A stretch of DNA of 64,000 bases from Aldehydirespirator sp965261105 (GTDB lineage: Bacteria; Actinomycetota; Acidimicrobiia; Acidimicrobiales; Aldehydirespiratoraceae): the NCBI GenBank assembly GCA_965261105.1, contig CBDHCM010000006.1, positions 310,001 to 374,000 of the forward strand, in the 5' to 3' direction. Shown one piece after another: positions 15,271 through 23,792 of the stretch. The notes beneath the pieces were generated by a model. It worked only from the letters and a program-made list of their open reading frames with translations. It did no database searches and had not been told where the DNA came from. Numbering within the stretch: the first letter of the stretch is position 1; each line of letters opens with the position of its first letter. The position numbers and the translations under genes are program-made.

Positions 15271-16286
15271 CCGCAGGTCAGCCGAGAGGCGGCCCCTCCA
15301 TGGGGCTGCTGGCGAGGATGTTCACCGCGACCAGCGGTCGGCCCGATGAGGACAGGCCCGCGGGGGACGGCTCGCCGGCCTGGCTTAGCCCCATCTCCAC
15401 CCGGGCCGAGTTCGAGGCCCGTCTCGACCTCGCGGCCGAGATCGGGGCCAGGGGAATCGAGGTGACCCAGGCCTCCCAGCCGTCAGGGACCCGCTACCTG
15501 CTCGGATCGGAGAAGGCCCGGGCCGAGTTCCTGCGGGCCTACGAGAGCCGCGGCCTCGAGATCGCCGCCCTCAACTGCTCGGGCATGTCGATGCACCCGA
15601 CCACCGGGGCCGCCCACCAGCAGCTGATACGCGACACCATCGAGTTGGCCGGACTGCTCGGCGTCACCAACATCGTGACCATGACCGGAACGACCGGCGA
15701 CGGCCCCGGGTCCACCGCGGTCAACTGGATCTTCTACCCGCTCACCGAAGACAGCCTCGCGCTGCTCGAACGGCAGTGGTCCGAGGGCATCGCGCTGTGG
15801 AGCGACATCGCCGAGCACGCCCGGCGCTGCGGCGTCACCAAGATTGCCTTCGAGCTCCACCCGATGCACCTCGTCTACAACGTGCCGACGCTGCTGCGGA
15901 TGAGGGAGGCCATCGGCCCGATCATCGGCGCCAACGTCGATCCCAGCCACCTGTTCTGGCAGCAGATGGACCCGGTGGCGGTGGTGCGGGCCCTCGGGTC
16001 GATGGTGTTCCATGTGCAGCTCAAGGACAGCGAGCTCCTCGAAGACCAGCTCGCCACCGTCGGGGTCCTCGACCAGCGGCCGTTCAGCGACCCGGCCAAC
16101 CGGGCCTGGCGCGACCGCACCATCGGCCGGGGTCACGGCGCCGACTTCTGGCAGGCCTTCATCGACGCGCTCGCCGAGGTGGGCTACGACCACTGCGTGT
16201 GCATCGAGAACGAGGACCCGTTCCAGCCTTATGAGGAGGGGGTCCGCGAGGCGGGCCGGTTCCTGACGCCATTGCTGGCGCGCTGA
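15267..16286 (+). CDS. Sugar phosphate isomerase/epimerase (xylose isomerase-like TIM barrel)
   Basis: 339 residues. Metal-site residues expected for the AP-endonuclease-2/xylose isomerase-like family: Glu in IAFELHP, Asp/His in GANVDPSHLFWQ, His in VFHVQLKDSE and Glu in CIENEDPFQ. Acts in the cytoplasm on an imported sugar or inositol derivative. Embedded between the binding protein and a Gfo/Idh enzyme, as in inositol and rare-sugar operons. GTG start follows a GGAGGAGC ribosome site. Confidence 0.85.
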   Translation: MTAGQPRGGPSMGLLARMFTATSGRPDEDRPAGDGSPAWLSPISTRAEFEARLDLAAEIGARGIEVTQASQPSGTRYLLGSEKARAEFLRAYESRGLEIAALNCSGMSMHPTTGAAHQQLIRDTIELAGLLGVTNIVTMTGTTGDGPGSTAVNWIFYPLTEDSLALLERQWSEGIALWSDIAEHARRCGVTKIAFELHPMHLVYNVPTLLRMREAIGPIIGANVDPSHLFWQQMDPVAVVRALGSMVFHVQLKDSELLEDQLATVGVLDQRPFSDPANRAWRDRTIGRGHGADFWQAFIDALAEVGYDHCVCIENEDPFQPYEEGVREAGRFLTPLLAR

Positions 16287-16288
16287 CC

Positions 16289-17395
16289 GTGACCGATTCC
16301 CGCAGCCTCGACGAGATCCTCGCGCTGGACCTTGTCCCGCCGCCGCTGAAGAACGACATCCCCCGCGACATCCGCATAGGGCTCGTGGGCGCGGGCCGCA
16401 TCGTGCACAGCGGCGTGATGCCGGCCTACCGCGCCGTGGGCATCCAGCCGGTGGCCGCGGTGGATCCCGATCCTGTCGCGCAGGAGGCCATGCGCGAGCT
16501 GTGGGGCGTGGATCAGGTCTTCGACGACTACCGGTCGATGCTCGACGCCGTCGAGCCTGACGTGGTCGACATCAACATCCGCTGGGACGTCGGCCTGTCG
16601 CCCCTGCGGGTGGAGGTAGTGACCGAGGCGGCCCGGCGGGGGATCCATGTGATCATCGCCAAACCGGTGGCCGAGACCTGGGAGCAGTGCCTGGAGATGG
16701 TCAGGCAGGCCCGCTCCGGCGGCATCAAGTTCGGCGTCGACTTCAACACCCGCTTCGCCCCCGCCTTCTACGGGTGCGGCGCCCTCATCCGCCACGGAGC
16801 CCTCGGCCCGATGATCTCGGCCAGCATCAACTACCACTCCGCCATCGGCCGCCAGCACACCAACGCCTTCGACGCGGTGCACGACGTCTGCGTGCACGCC
16901 GTCGACGTGCTCCAGTCGTGGTACGGCGAGGCGCCCGAGCAGATCTACGGCAACTGGTCGCGCCGGGTGGACGGCATCGGGTCGGTGCTCTCGGCGACGC
17001 TGGAGTTTGCCGGCGGAGCCAACGGGACCATCCTGTTCGACTTCGCCACCCGCCACCGCCGCCAGTTCGAGTTCATCGCGGTCGGGGAGCACGCCAGCGC
17101 CGACGGTCTCCAGGACCAGGAGCTTCCCGGGCCCTCCCGCCTGCTGCGGGCCACGCTGCGCTACGGGCCCCACGAGCCCCGGGGCACTGCGCTGGAACTG
17201 CCGCTGCAGTATCCCCTGTCGCCCCAGTCCTACCTCGCCACCCGCGCCGACCTCCTCCAGTGCATCGGCACCGACCGGCAGCCCTGGGCCAGCGGCACAA
17301 GTATTCTCCGCAGCATGAGCACCCTCTTCGCTCTCAAGCAGTCGATCGCCGAGCGCAGGCCGGTGTCGCCCTCGCTGGACCCCGAGGACGCGTGA
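16289..17395 (+). CDS. Gfo/Idh/MocA family oxidoreductase
   Basis: 368 residues with GLVGAGRIVHSGVMP (NAD-binding, residue 32 on) and IIAKPVAETWEQ in the place of the usual EKP motif: Glu is replaced by Ala (AKP), while the catalytic Lys is kept. Substrate domain includes DAVHDVCVHAVDVLQSW. It starts 2 bases after the isomerase and its stop overlaps the next start as GTGA, so it belongs to the same transport-catabolism operon. Divergent from the 11568/36036 pair. Confidence 0.84.
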   Translation: MTDSRSLDEILALDLVPPPLKNDIPRDIRIGLVGAGRIVHSGVMPAYRAVGIQPVAAVDPDPVAQEAMRELWGVDQVFDDYRSMLDAVEPDVVDINIRWDVGLSPLRVEVVTEAARRGIHVIIAKPVAETWEQCLEMVRQARSGGIKFGVDFNTRFAPAFYGCGALIRHGALGPMISASINYHSAIGRQHTNAFDAVHDVCVHAVDVLQSWYGEAPEQIYGNWSRRVDGIGSVLSATLEFAGGANGTILFDFATRHRRQFEFIAVGEHASADGLQDQELPGPSRLLRATLRYGPHEPRGTALELPLQYPLSPQSYLATRADLLQCIGTDRQPWASGTSILRSMSTLFALKQSIAERRPVSPSLDPEDA

Positions 17396-18042
17396 GTGAT
17401 GCTCCCGGTCGACCCAGAGGCCAGATGAGCGCGGTCCCCGCCGTGCGCCGGTTGACGGTGGAGCGCCTCGACCGGGAGGCGTTCGAACCCTTCGGCGCCC
17501 TCATCGCCCCCGAGACCGGTGACTCTCCCCGCCTGAACCGGGCCCCCGGCAACCTGGGGTTCCTGTGGGTGCAGAAGGCTCTGGAGTTCCCCAAGCAGGC
17601 CTACATGTGCACGGTGCGCTACTACCACCGGGGCAATCGCTGCGAGTTCATTCAGAAGCACCCCGCCAGCACGGTCACCATGATCACGCTGGGCATGGCG
17701 CCGGCGGTGTTCATCGTCGCGCCCGACGCTGGCGACGGCCGCCCCGATGTCGACGCGGCCCGAGCCTTCCTGCTCGCCGGCGGCACCGGAGTGGTCCTGA
17801 ACCGCGGCGTCTGGGTGCGCTACGCATATCCCATCGGGGAGTACGCCGACTTCGCCTACGTCACCCAGCGCGTCGACCCGGCCACCGCCAACGTGTCCGA
17901 CGACGTGGTGCGGGTCAACCTCGACCGCGAGCTCGGTTTCGTCTTCGACTTCGACTTCGCGCCGCCGCACGGCCCCGGTTGCGAGCACGGGCCCAGCGGC
18001 GCCATCACCGCCGGCCCGCCGAGGAGTCCGCCATGGCAGTAA
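17392..18042 (+). CDS. Ureidoglycolate lyase (AllA)-like protein
   Basis: About 216 residues if the GTG at 17392, overlapping the previous stop as GTGA, is the start; ATG 17425 is an alternative. Features such as EAFEPFGALI near the N-terminus, HPASTVTMITLGMAP, and GTGVVLNRGVWVRYAYPIGEYADF resemble the cupin-like AllA fold, which releases urea from ureidoglycolate. In a sugar-transport operon it may instead act on a related carbinol. Overlaps the ABC ATPase start by 10 bases. Confidence 0.65.
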   Translation: MSDAPGRPRGQMSAVPAVRRLTVERLDREAFEPFGALIAPETGDSPRLNRAPGNLGFLWVQKALEFPKQAYMCTVRYYHRGNRCEFIQKHPASTVTMITLGMAPAVFIVAPDAGDGRPDVDAARAFLLAGGTGVVLNRGVWVRYAYPIGEYADFAYVTQRVDPATANVSDDVVRVNLDRELGFVFDFDFAPPHGPGCEHGPSGAITAGPPRSPPWQ

Positions 18043-18959
18043 CAGATGACCAGTCAACAGATGACCAGTCAACAGATGACCAGTCAACAGATGACCAGTC
18101 AACAGATGACCAGTCAACAGATGACCAGTCAACAGATGACCAGTCAACAGATGACCAGTCAACAGATGACCAGTCAACAGATGACCAGTCCATCCTCGAG
18201 CTGAGCGGCATCTCCCGCCGGTTCGGCCATGTCCAGGCGCTGGACGGCGTCGACTTGGAACTGCGGCGCGGCGAGATCCTGGGCATCGTCGGCGACAACG
18301 GCGCGGGCAAGACCACACTGATGAAGATCATCGCCGGGACGGTCAAGCCCGACTCCGGGCGCATCGTCATCGACGGCGAGGAGGTTGAGATCACCACCGC
18401 GCAGGACGCCCGCCGCCTCGGGATCGAGATGATCTACCAGGATCTGGCCCTGTTCGACAATCTCGACGTGGCCGCCAACGTATTCATCGGCCGGGAGCCC
18501 ACCAAGGGGCTTCCCAGCCTCCTGGGATTCCTGGAGCGGCGCCGCATGCACCGCGAGGCGGCCGAGCTGCTGCAGCAGCTCAACATCAAGATCGACTCCA
18601 CCAGGCTGCCTGTGGGCGTGCTCTCCGGCGGCCAGCGGCAGATGGTGGCCATCTCGCGGGCGGTCGCATTCGAGGCGGCCTCCCGGATCCTGCTGATGGA
18701 CGAGCCTTCGGCCGCGCTCGGCGCGGTCGAGTCCGAGACCGTGCTACAGCTGATCCGCGACGTCCGCTCCCACGGGCTGTCCATCATGATCATCAGCCAC
18801 CGGATCCCCGAGGTGCTCGGCCTGGCCGATCGGGTGGCGGTGATGAAGAGGGGCGAGCTGGTGGCTGTTCTCGACGCGGCCACGACAACCGTGGAGGAGT
18901 GCGTCAACCTGATAGTGGCGGGCGCGGCGGCGAGGGCGGGGTCCGAGGCACAGCAATGA
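18033..18959 (+). CDS. ABC sugar importer ATPase, single domain, with TDDQS repeat N-terminus
   Basis: 308 residues from ATG 18033 behind a GAGGAG. After MAV come ten TDDQS units (residues 4-53), then a standard ATPase: Walker A GDNGAGKTT, signature LSGGQRQM, Walker B ILLMDEPSA, switch IISHRIPE. Ribose-type ATPases normally have two such domains; this has one, matching the second importer at 30775. Partners are the permeases at 18991 and 20020 and the lipoprotein at 14181. The acidic, disordered tail is probably dispensable for ATP hydrolysis. Confidence 0.88.
   Translation: MAVTDDQSTDDQSTDDQSTDDQSTDDQSTDDQSTDDQSTDDQSTDDQSTDDQSILELSGISRRFGHVQALDGVDLELRRGEILGIVGDNGAGKTTLMKIIAGTVKPDSGRIVIDGEEVEITTAQDARRLGIEMIYQDLALFDNLDVAANVFIGREPTKGLPSLLGFLERRRMHREAAELLQQLNIKIDSTRLPVGVLSGGQRQMVAISRAVAFEAASRILLMDEPSAALGAVESETVLQLIRDVRSHGLSIMIISHRIPEVLGLADRVAVMKRGELVAVLDAATTTVEECVNLIVAGAAARAGSEAQQ
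18042..18191 (+). repeat. Ten 15-bp in-frame repeats encoding TDDQS
   Basis: Near-perfect copies of ACAGATGACCAGTCA right after the third codon of the ATPase. Each unit also contains an out-of-frame ATGACC; that frame (MTSQQ units) ends at 18204. Copy-number changes would keep the ATPase frame but alter the tail and the number of competing start codons. Confidence 0.92.
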
Positions 18960-18994
18960 CCGCGGTCCCCAACGGCGCGATGGAGAAGCAGTGA
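18956..18994 (+). other. Coupled micro-ORF (MTAVPNGAMEKQ) between ATPase and permease
   Basis: Starts at an ATG overlapping the ATPase stop and ends in a TGA overlapping the permease GTG 18991; the offset is 35 bases. The peptide copies the permease start in outline (MTVTPVAV...DAMES) and ends like the ATPase (AQQ versus EKQ), again a junction duplication. AGAAGC before the last overlap may help reinitiation. Confidence 0.6.
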
Positions 18995-19989
18995 CCGTCA
19001 CGCCCGTCGCGGTCGCCGGCGACGCGATGGAGAGCAGCGCGCGGGCAGCAGCCCGGTTCCGCCGCGCCCTGCTCGGCCAGAACGTGCTGCTGGTGATCGC
19101 TCTGCTGCTGCTCGTGCTCTTCTTGACGGTGCGCCTCGACCACTTCTTCACCACCACCAACCTCCTCACCATCTTCCAATTCAGCTCGGTGACCTTCATC
19201 GTGGCCACGGGCTTCACCCTGGTGCTGATCGGCGGCGGGCTCGATCTCTCGATCGGGTCGGGGATGATGATGGTCGGGGTGATCTCCGGGAAGCTGTTCG
19301 TGGCCGGGGTCCCGCTCGTGGCGGCCTTCGTGATCGGCATGCTCGTCGGCGGCGTCATCGGCTTCGTCAACGGCATCATCATCACCAAGCTGCGCATCAA
19401 CCCGCTGGTGGCCACGCTGGCCATGCTGTTCGTGCTTCAGGGCACCGGCTTCGTGATCACCAACGGCCGCCAGAGCCAGGTCCGTGACGATGGCTTCCGG
19501 TTCGCCCGCGAGCGGCTGTTCGACATCCCGGTGCCGGTGTACTTCCTGGTGTTCACCGCGGTGGTGTCGATCGTGATGCTGCGCACCACCAAAGTGGGCC
19601 GACACCTGTTCGCGGTGGGCGGCAACCCCGAGGCGGCCCAGCAGGCGGCCATGAACGTGGACCGGTTCCGCCTGGGGATGTACACCGTGGCCGGCCTGTA
19701 CACCGGCCTGGCCGGGGTGATCCTGGCATCGCTGCTGGGAAGCATCGCCCCCAACTCGGGCACCGGCCGCGAGTTCGCGGTGGCCACCGCGGTGTTCCTC
19801 GGAGGGGCCAGCCTCACCGGAGGCAAGGGATCGGTCCTCGGCACCCTCATCGGCGTGGTGTTCGTGACGACGCTGGCCAACGGCCTGATCCAGCTGGCCG
19901 TCGTGCCGGACTGGGTCCTGGTCATCGAGGGCGTCCTGCTGATCGCCGCGGTCGCCTTCGACCAGCGCCCCAAGGGCGGGTTCCGATGA
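18991..19989 (+). CDS. ABC sugar importer permease (RbsC/BPD_transp_2 family)
   Basis: 332 residues, about 8-10 membrane helices, with the family patterns TGFTLVLIGGGLDLSIGSGM and FLGGASLTGGKGSVLGTLIG. Forms the membrane channel with the second permease encoded next, making a heterodimer instead of the usual RbsC homodimer. GTG start is reached by a micro-ORF overlap. Its end (PKGGFR) is copied in the next junction. Confidence 0.9.
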   Translation: MTVTPVAVAGDAMESSARAAARFRRALLGQNVLLVIALLLLVLFLTVRLDHFFTTTNLLTIFQFSSVTFIVATGFTLVLIGGGLDLSIGSGMMMVGVISGKLFVAGVPLVAAFVIGMLVGGVIGFVNGIIITKLRINPLVATLAMLFVLQGTGFVITNGRQSQVRDDGFRFARERLFDIPVPVYFLVFTAVVSIVMLRTTKVGRHLFAVGGNPEAAQQAAMNVDRFRLGMYTVAGLYTGLAGVILASLLGSIAPNSGTGREFAVATAVFLGGASLTGGKGSVLGTLIGVVFVTTLANGLIQLAVVPDWVLVIEGVLLIAAVAFDQRPKGGFR

Positions 19990-20023
19990 AGGCCTGGGTT
20001 CGATGAAGGGCGGGTTCCGATGA
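19986..20023 (+). repeat. Two coupled micro-ORFs (17-bp period) between permease genes
   Basis: ATG codons at 19986, 20003 and 20020 lie 17 bases apart. The first two open 6-residue ORFs, MKAWVR and MKGGFR, each ending in TGA overlapping the following ATG; the third is the second permease. KGGFR repeats the end of the first permease. Period 17 equals 21 minus 4. Confidence 0.85.
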
Positions 20024-21033
20024 CCGCCGCCATCCTGCGGCCGGACGCGGACGAGGCCACGGCTCTCCAGCGCTTGTGGTCCGTGGTGCTCACCGACCGC
20101 GGCCAGCGGTCGACGCTCGGCGTGGTGCTCCTCATCGAGCTCATTCTCTTCTCCAGCGTCGCCCGGAACTTCCTGACCGCGAACAACCTGCTCAACGCGG
20201 GCCAAGCCACCGCGGTGCTGATGGTGGTGTCCGTCGGGGCCACGTTCGGGCTCATCTCGGGTGCCCTGGACATCTCGGTCGGCTCCACCATCGCCCTGTC
20301 GGGCACGGTCGGCACCAAGGTCATGGCCAGCGGCACTCCGCCGGTGCTGGCCATAGCGATCGTGATCGGGGTTGGCGTCGCGGTCGGGCTGGTCAACGGC
20401 GTCGCTGTGGTGAAGCTGCGGGTCAACCCCATCGTGGCCACGCTCGGGATGCTGGGCATCGCCCGCGGCATCGCCTACGTCCTCGACGGCGGCAGCGGCG
20501 TCCTCGGCAACCTCGGGACAGCCATCACCGACCCGACCTACACCGTGATGCAGAACGAGATCTTCGAGATTCCCGTCTCGCTGATCTTCGCAGCCGCGTT
20601 CGCGGCGGCGGGATGGCTGCTGCTGAGCCGGACCCGTTTCGGGCTGTACGCCTACGCCGTCGGCGGGGACGCCGAGTCGGCCCGGTCGGCTGCGCTGCCC
20701 GTCGATCGCCTGCGGATCATGTACCTGGTTGTCAGCGGCACGTGCTCCGGCGTCGCCGGCTTCGTCCTCTCGTCGAGCCAGAGCGGCTCGTCGGCCAACG
20801 CCGCCTTCGGCTGGGAGCTGATCATCATCACCGCGGTGATCCTCGGCGGCGTCGGCCTCACCGGCGGCACGGGCTCCTTGGGCGGGACCGTGCTCGGCGT
20901 GGTCATCCTCGGGCTGCTCATCAACGGCATGACCCTGGCCGGCTGGCAGACCTTCTACCAGCTGATCGCCCAGGGCGGGCTGCTGCTGCTCGCGGTCGGG
21001 CTGGACGCGGCCCGAACAGGCGGATACCGATGA
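20020..21033 (+). CDS. ABC sugar importer permease, second subunit
   Basis: 337 residues; VGATFGLISGALDISVGSTIALSG and TAVILGGVGLTGGTGSLGGT are the family signatures, with about nine hydrophobic segments. Pairs with the product of 18991. Its TGA overlaps the aldehyde dehydrogenase ATG (ATGA), so uptake and oxidation are translationally linked. Confidence 0.9.
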   Translation: MTAAILRPDADEATALQRLWSVVLTDRGQRSTLGVVLLIELILFSSVARNFLTANNLLNAGQATAVLMVVSVGATFGLISGALDISVGSTIALSGTVGTKVMASGTPPVLAIAIVIGVGVAVGLVNGVAVVKLRVNPIVATLGMLGIARGIAYVLDGGSGVLGNLGTAITDPTYTVMQNEIFEIPVSLIFAAAFAAAGWLLLSRTRFGLYAYAVGGDAESARSAALPVDRLRIMYLVVSGTCSGVAGFVLSSSQSGSSANAAFGWELIIITAVILGGVGLTGGTGSLGGTVLGVVILGLLINGMTLAGWQTFYQLIAQGGLLLLAVGLDAARTGGYR

Positions 21034-22532
21034 ACCGCGCCCTGTCCGCTCGGCCTCTTGGCCGCCCGCTGCAAATGTTCATCGGCGGGCAGTGGGTGGA
21101 CGCCGCGTCGGGCGAGACCTTCGCTTCGATCGACCCCTTCACCGGGCAGGCTTGGGCCGAGGTTCCCAAAGCTGGGCAGGCCGACGTCGACCGGGCGGTC
21201 GCCGCGGCCCGCGCCGCCTTCGACGAGGGGCCGTGGCCCCGGCTGCCCGGCGCGGAGCGGGCCCGGATGATGCGCAACCTGGCCCAGCTCATCGAGGACC
21301 GCGCCGACCAGTTCGCAGTGGCCGAGGTGCGCGACAACGGCAAGCTGCTGCGCGAGATGGCCGGCCAGATGGCGGCGCTGCCCAACCACTACCACTACTT
21401 CGCGGGCGCGGCCGACAAGTTCGGCGGCGAGGTGGTGTCGACGTCGAATCCCAACTACTTCGTGTACCACCTGCCCGAGCCGGTGGGAGTGGTTGGCGCC
21501 ATCGCGGCCTGGAACTCGCCGCTGATGCTGGTGGCCTACAAGCTGGCCCCGGCCCTGGCCGCGGGCTGCGCGTTCGTTCTCAAACCGTCCGAGCACACCT
21601 CGGTCTCGGCCCTCTACTTCGCTGAGATCGTCGCCGAGGCCGGCATCCCCGACGGCGTGTTCAACGTGATCACCGGCGACGGCCCCACCGTGGGCGAGCC
21701 GCTGGTGTCGCACCCCGGGGTGGACAAGGTCGCGTTCACCGGGTCGACCGCCACCGGCATACGGGTGGCCAAGGCGGCCGCTGAGCACCTCGCCCCGGTG
21801 TCGCTGGAGCTGGGCGGCAAGTCGCCCAACATCGTGTTCGCCGACGCCGACATCGAGGCCGCGGTCAACGGGGTGGTGGCCGGGATCTTCGCCGCCTGCG
21901 GCCAGACCTGCGTGGCCGGGTCGAGGCTGCTGGTGCAGTGGGACGTGCACGACGAGGTCGTCGGCCGGGTGGTGGAGCGGGCCCGCCAGATCAAGCTCGG
22001 CGACCCCATGGAGCTCGACACCGAGATGGGTCCGCTCGCCTTCGCGGCCCAGTTCGACAAGGTCATGCGCTACATCGAGATCGGCGCCCGGGAGGGAGCC
22101 GAGATCGCGACCGGCGGCCGGCGCCCCGAGCAGTTCGGCGACGGCCTGCTGGTGGAGCCGACCGTGTTCACCGGCGTCGACAACCGGATGACCATCGCCC
22201 GCGAGGAGATCTTCGGCCCGGTGCTGTCGGTGATTGGATTCGACGCCGAGGACGACGCGGTGGCGTTGGCCAACGACTCCACCCACGGGCTGGCCGCCGG
22301 GGTGTGGACCCGCGACATTCAGCGGGCCCACCGCATGGTGCCGCGCCTGCAGGTGGGCACGGTGTGGGTCAACGCCTACCGGGTCATCGGCTGCGAGGTT
22401 CCCTTCGGCGGCTACAAGATGAGCGGCTACGGGCGGGAGAACGGTATGGAGGGCCTGCGCGAGTACCAGCACACCAAAGCGGTGTGGATCGAGCTGTCGG
22501 GAAACACCCGCGACCCCTTCAAGCTCGGATGA
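21030..22532 (+). CDS. NAD(P)-dependent aldehyde dehydrogenase
   Basis: 500 residues, normal size. Active-site Cys in AACGQTCVAGSRL, general base Glu in VSLELGGKSPN, cofactor site FTGSTATG and the conserved EEIFGPVLSV. Oxidises an aldehyde released from the transported compound. Last gene of the transport operon, followed by a dispersed repeat and the citrate synthase gene. Confidence 0.92.
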   Translation: MNRALSARPLGRPLQMFIGGQWVDAASGETFASIDPFTGQAWAEVPKAGQADVDRAVAAARAAFDEGPWPRLPGAERARMMRNLAQLIEDRADQFAVAEVRDNGKLLREMAGQMAALPNHYHYFAGAADKFGGEVVSTSNPNYFVYHLPEPVGVVGAIAAWNSPLMLVAYKLAPALAAGCAFVLKPSEHTSVSALYFAEIVAEAGIPDGVFNVITGDGPTVGEPLVSHPGVDKVAFTGSTATGIRVAKAAAEHLAPVSLELGGKSPNIVFADADIEAAVNGVVAGIFAACGQTCVAGSRLLVQWDVHDEVVGRVVERARQIKLGDPMELDTEMGPLAFAAQFDKVMRYIEIGAREGAEIATGGRRPEQFGDGLLVEPTVFTGVDNRMTIAREEIFGPVLSVIGFDAEDDAVALANDSTHGLAAGVWTRDIQRAHRMVPRLQVGTVWVNAYRVIGCEVPFGGYKMSGYGRENGMEGLREYQHTKAVWIELSGNTRDPFKLG

Positions 22533-22539
22533 TCCCCCC

Positions 22540-22625
22540 GACCCCGTGGCCCGAGCGGCCCGTGAGCGCAGCGAACAAGAGCAGGAAACACAACGCTGCA
22601 CCTCGAGGCGGCGTCACCCACCCGT
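22540..22625 (+). repeat. Dispersed intergenic repeat, copy 3
   Basis: Contains GTGAGCGCAGCGAACAAGAG with CAGGAAAC after it, and continues to a GTCACCCACCCG tail. Read as protein it begins MSAANKSRK, as in other copies, and stops before the citrate synthase RBS (AAGGAGCG). Confidence 0.8.
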
Positions 22626-22649
22626 GTATGTTCTAAGGAGCGTCGAGCC

Positions 22650-23777
22650 ATGAGCGCACAGCCCGAAGCCAAGGTCATTTCCGGACTCGAGGGCGTGCTG
22701 GCCTGCGGTTCGTCGGTGTGCTTCATCGACGGGCCGAAGGGCACGCTGCTGTACCGGGGCTACGCCATCGGCGATTTCGTGGAGGAGGCGGAGTTCCTCG
22801 ACGTCGTCTGGCTGCTGTGGCACGGCGACTGGCCCGACGCCGCCCAGAGCGAAGCGTTCGCGGCCGAGGTGGCCGCGCCGCGCGCCCTTCCGGCGACGGT
22901 CGCCGGGTACATCGCCGGCGCGCCGGTCGCCACCGCCAACCCCATGGCCATATTGCGCACCGCGGTGTCGATGCTGGGGGTCGAGGATCCCGATGCCGAC
23001 GACATCTCGGCGGAGTCGGTCGTCGGCAAGGCCACCGGGCTCCTGGCCCGGCTCCCAACGGTGGTGGCCGCCATGTCGCGGCTCGTGCGGGGCGACGATC
23101 CAGTGGCGCCGGATCCCAGCCTGGGCCATGCCGCCAACTTCCTGTACATGCTCACCGGCGAGCCTCCCTCGGCCGGCGCCGCGGCAGCCCTGAACGCGGT
23201 TCTGAACGCCTACGCCGAGCACGAGCTGAACGCCTCCACCTTCGCGGCCCGCACCACCGTGGGCACGCTGTCGGACTACTACTCCGCGATCACCTCCGCG
23301 GCCGGGGCGCTGAAGGGGGCCCTCCACGGCGGGGCGGTCGACGACGCCATGGGCGCGTTCCGCGAGATCGGAGTGCCCGAGAACGTGGTCGGGTTCGTGG
23401 AAGCGGCCCTGGCTGCCCGGCGCAAGGTCCCCGGATTCGGCCACCGGGTGTACCGGACCCGCGACCCGCGGGCGGCAGCCATGGACCGGCTGGCCGAACA
23501 GCTCGGCGCAGCCGCGGGCGAGCCCCACTGGCATGCCGTCGCCGCCGGCCTCGAGCGCGAGCTCAAGGAGCGCAAGGGCCTCAACGCCAATGTCGACTAC
23601 TACTCGGCGCTGGTGCTGTACCACCTCGGTTTCCCGCTCAACATGTTCACGAGCTTCATCGCGACCAGCAGGATCGCGGGATGGACCGCACACCTCCTGG
23701 AGCAGTACGCGGACAACCGCCTGATACGGCCCCGTGCCCTCTACGAGGGCGAGACAGCCCGGCCGTACCCGGGCTGA
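22650..23777 (+). CDS. Citrate synthase family (citrate or 2-methylcitrate synthase)
   Basis: 375 residues. Catalytic residues: His in AYAEHELNAST, His in PGFGHRVYRT and Asp in LNANVDYYSALV. It condenses acetyl- or propionyl-CoA with oxaloacetate. The short length and the next gene being PrpF-like favour a 2-methylcitrate synthase, but the family cannot be split by eye. ATG 22650 has a GGAGCG site. Confidence 0.85.
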   Translation: MSAQPEAKVISGLEGVLACGSSVCFIDGPKGTLLYRGYAIGDFVEEAEFLDVVWLLWHGDWPDAAQSEAFAAEVAAPRALPATVAGYIAGAPVATANPMAILRTAVSMLGVEDPDADDISAESVVGKATGLLARLPTVVAAMSRLVRGDDPVAPDPSLGHAANFLYMLTGEPPSAGAAAALNAVLNAYAEHELNASTFAARTTVGTLSDYYSAITSAAGALKGALHGGAVDDAMGAFREIGVPENVVGFVEAALAARRKVPGFGHRVYRTRDPRAAAMDRLAEQLGAAAGEPHWHAVAAGLERELKERKGLNANVDYYSALVLYHLGFPLNMFTSFIATSRIAGWTAHLLEQYADNRLIRPRALYEGETARPYPG

Positions 23778-23792
23778 GTGCCGAGCTGACCC

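Noticed and set aside
22563..22637. MSAANKSRK-type small protein as a gene
   Set aside because: The same peptide beginning appears wherever the dispersed repeat occurs, with divergent ends; better explained as a non-coding repeat.
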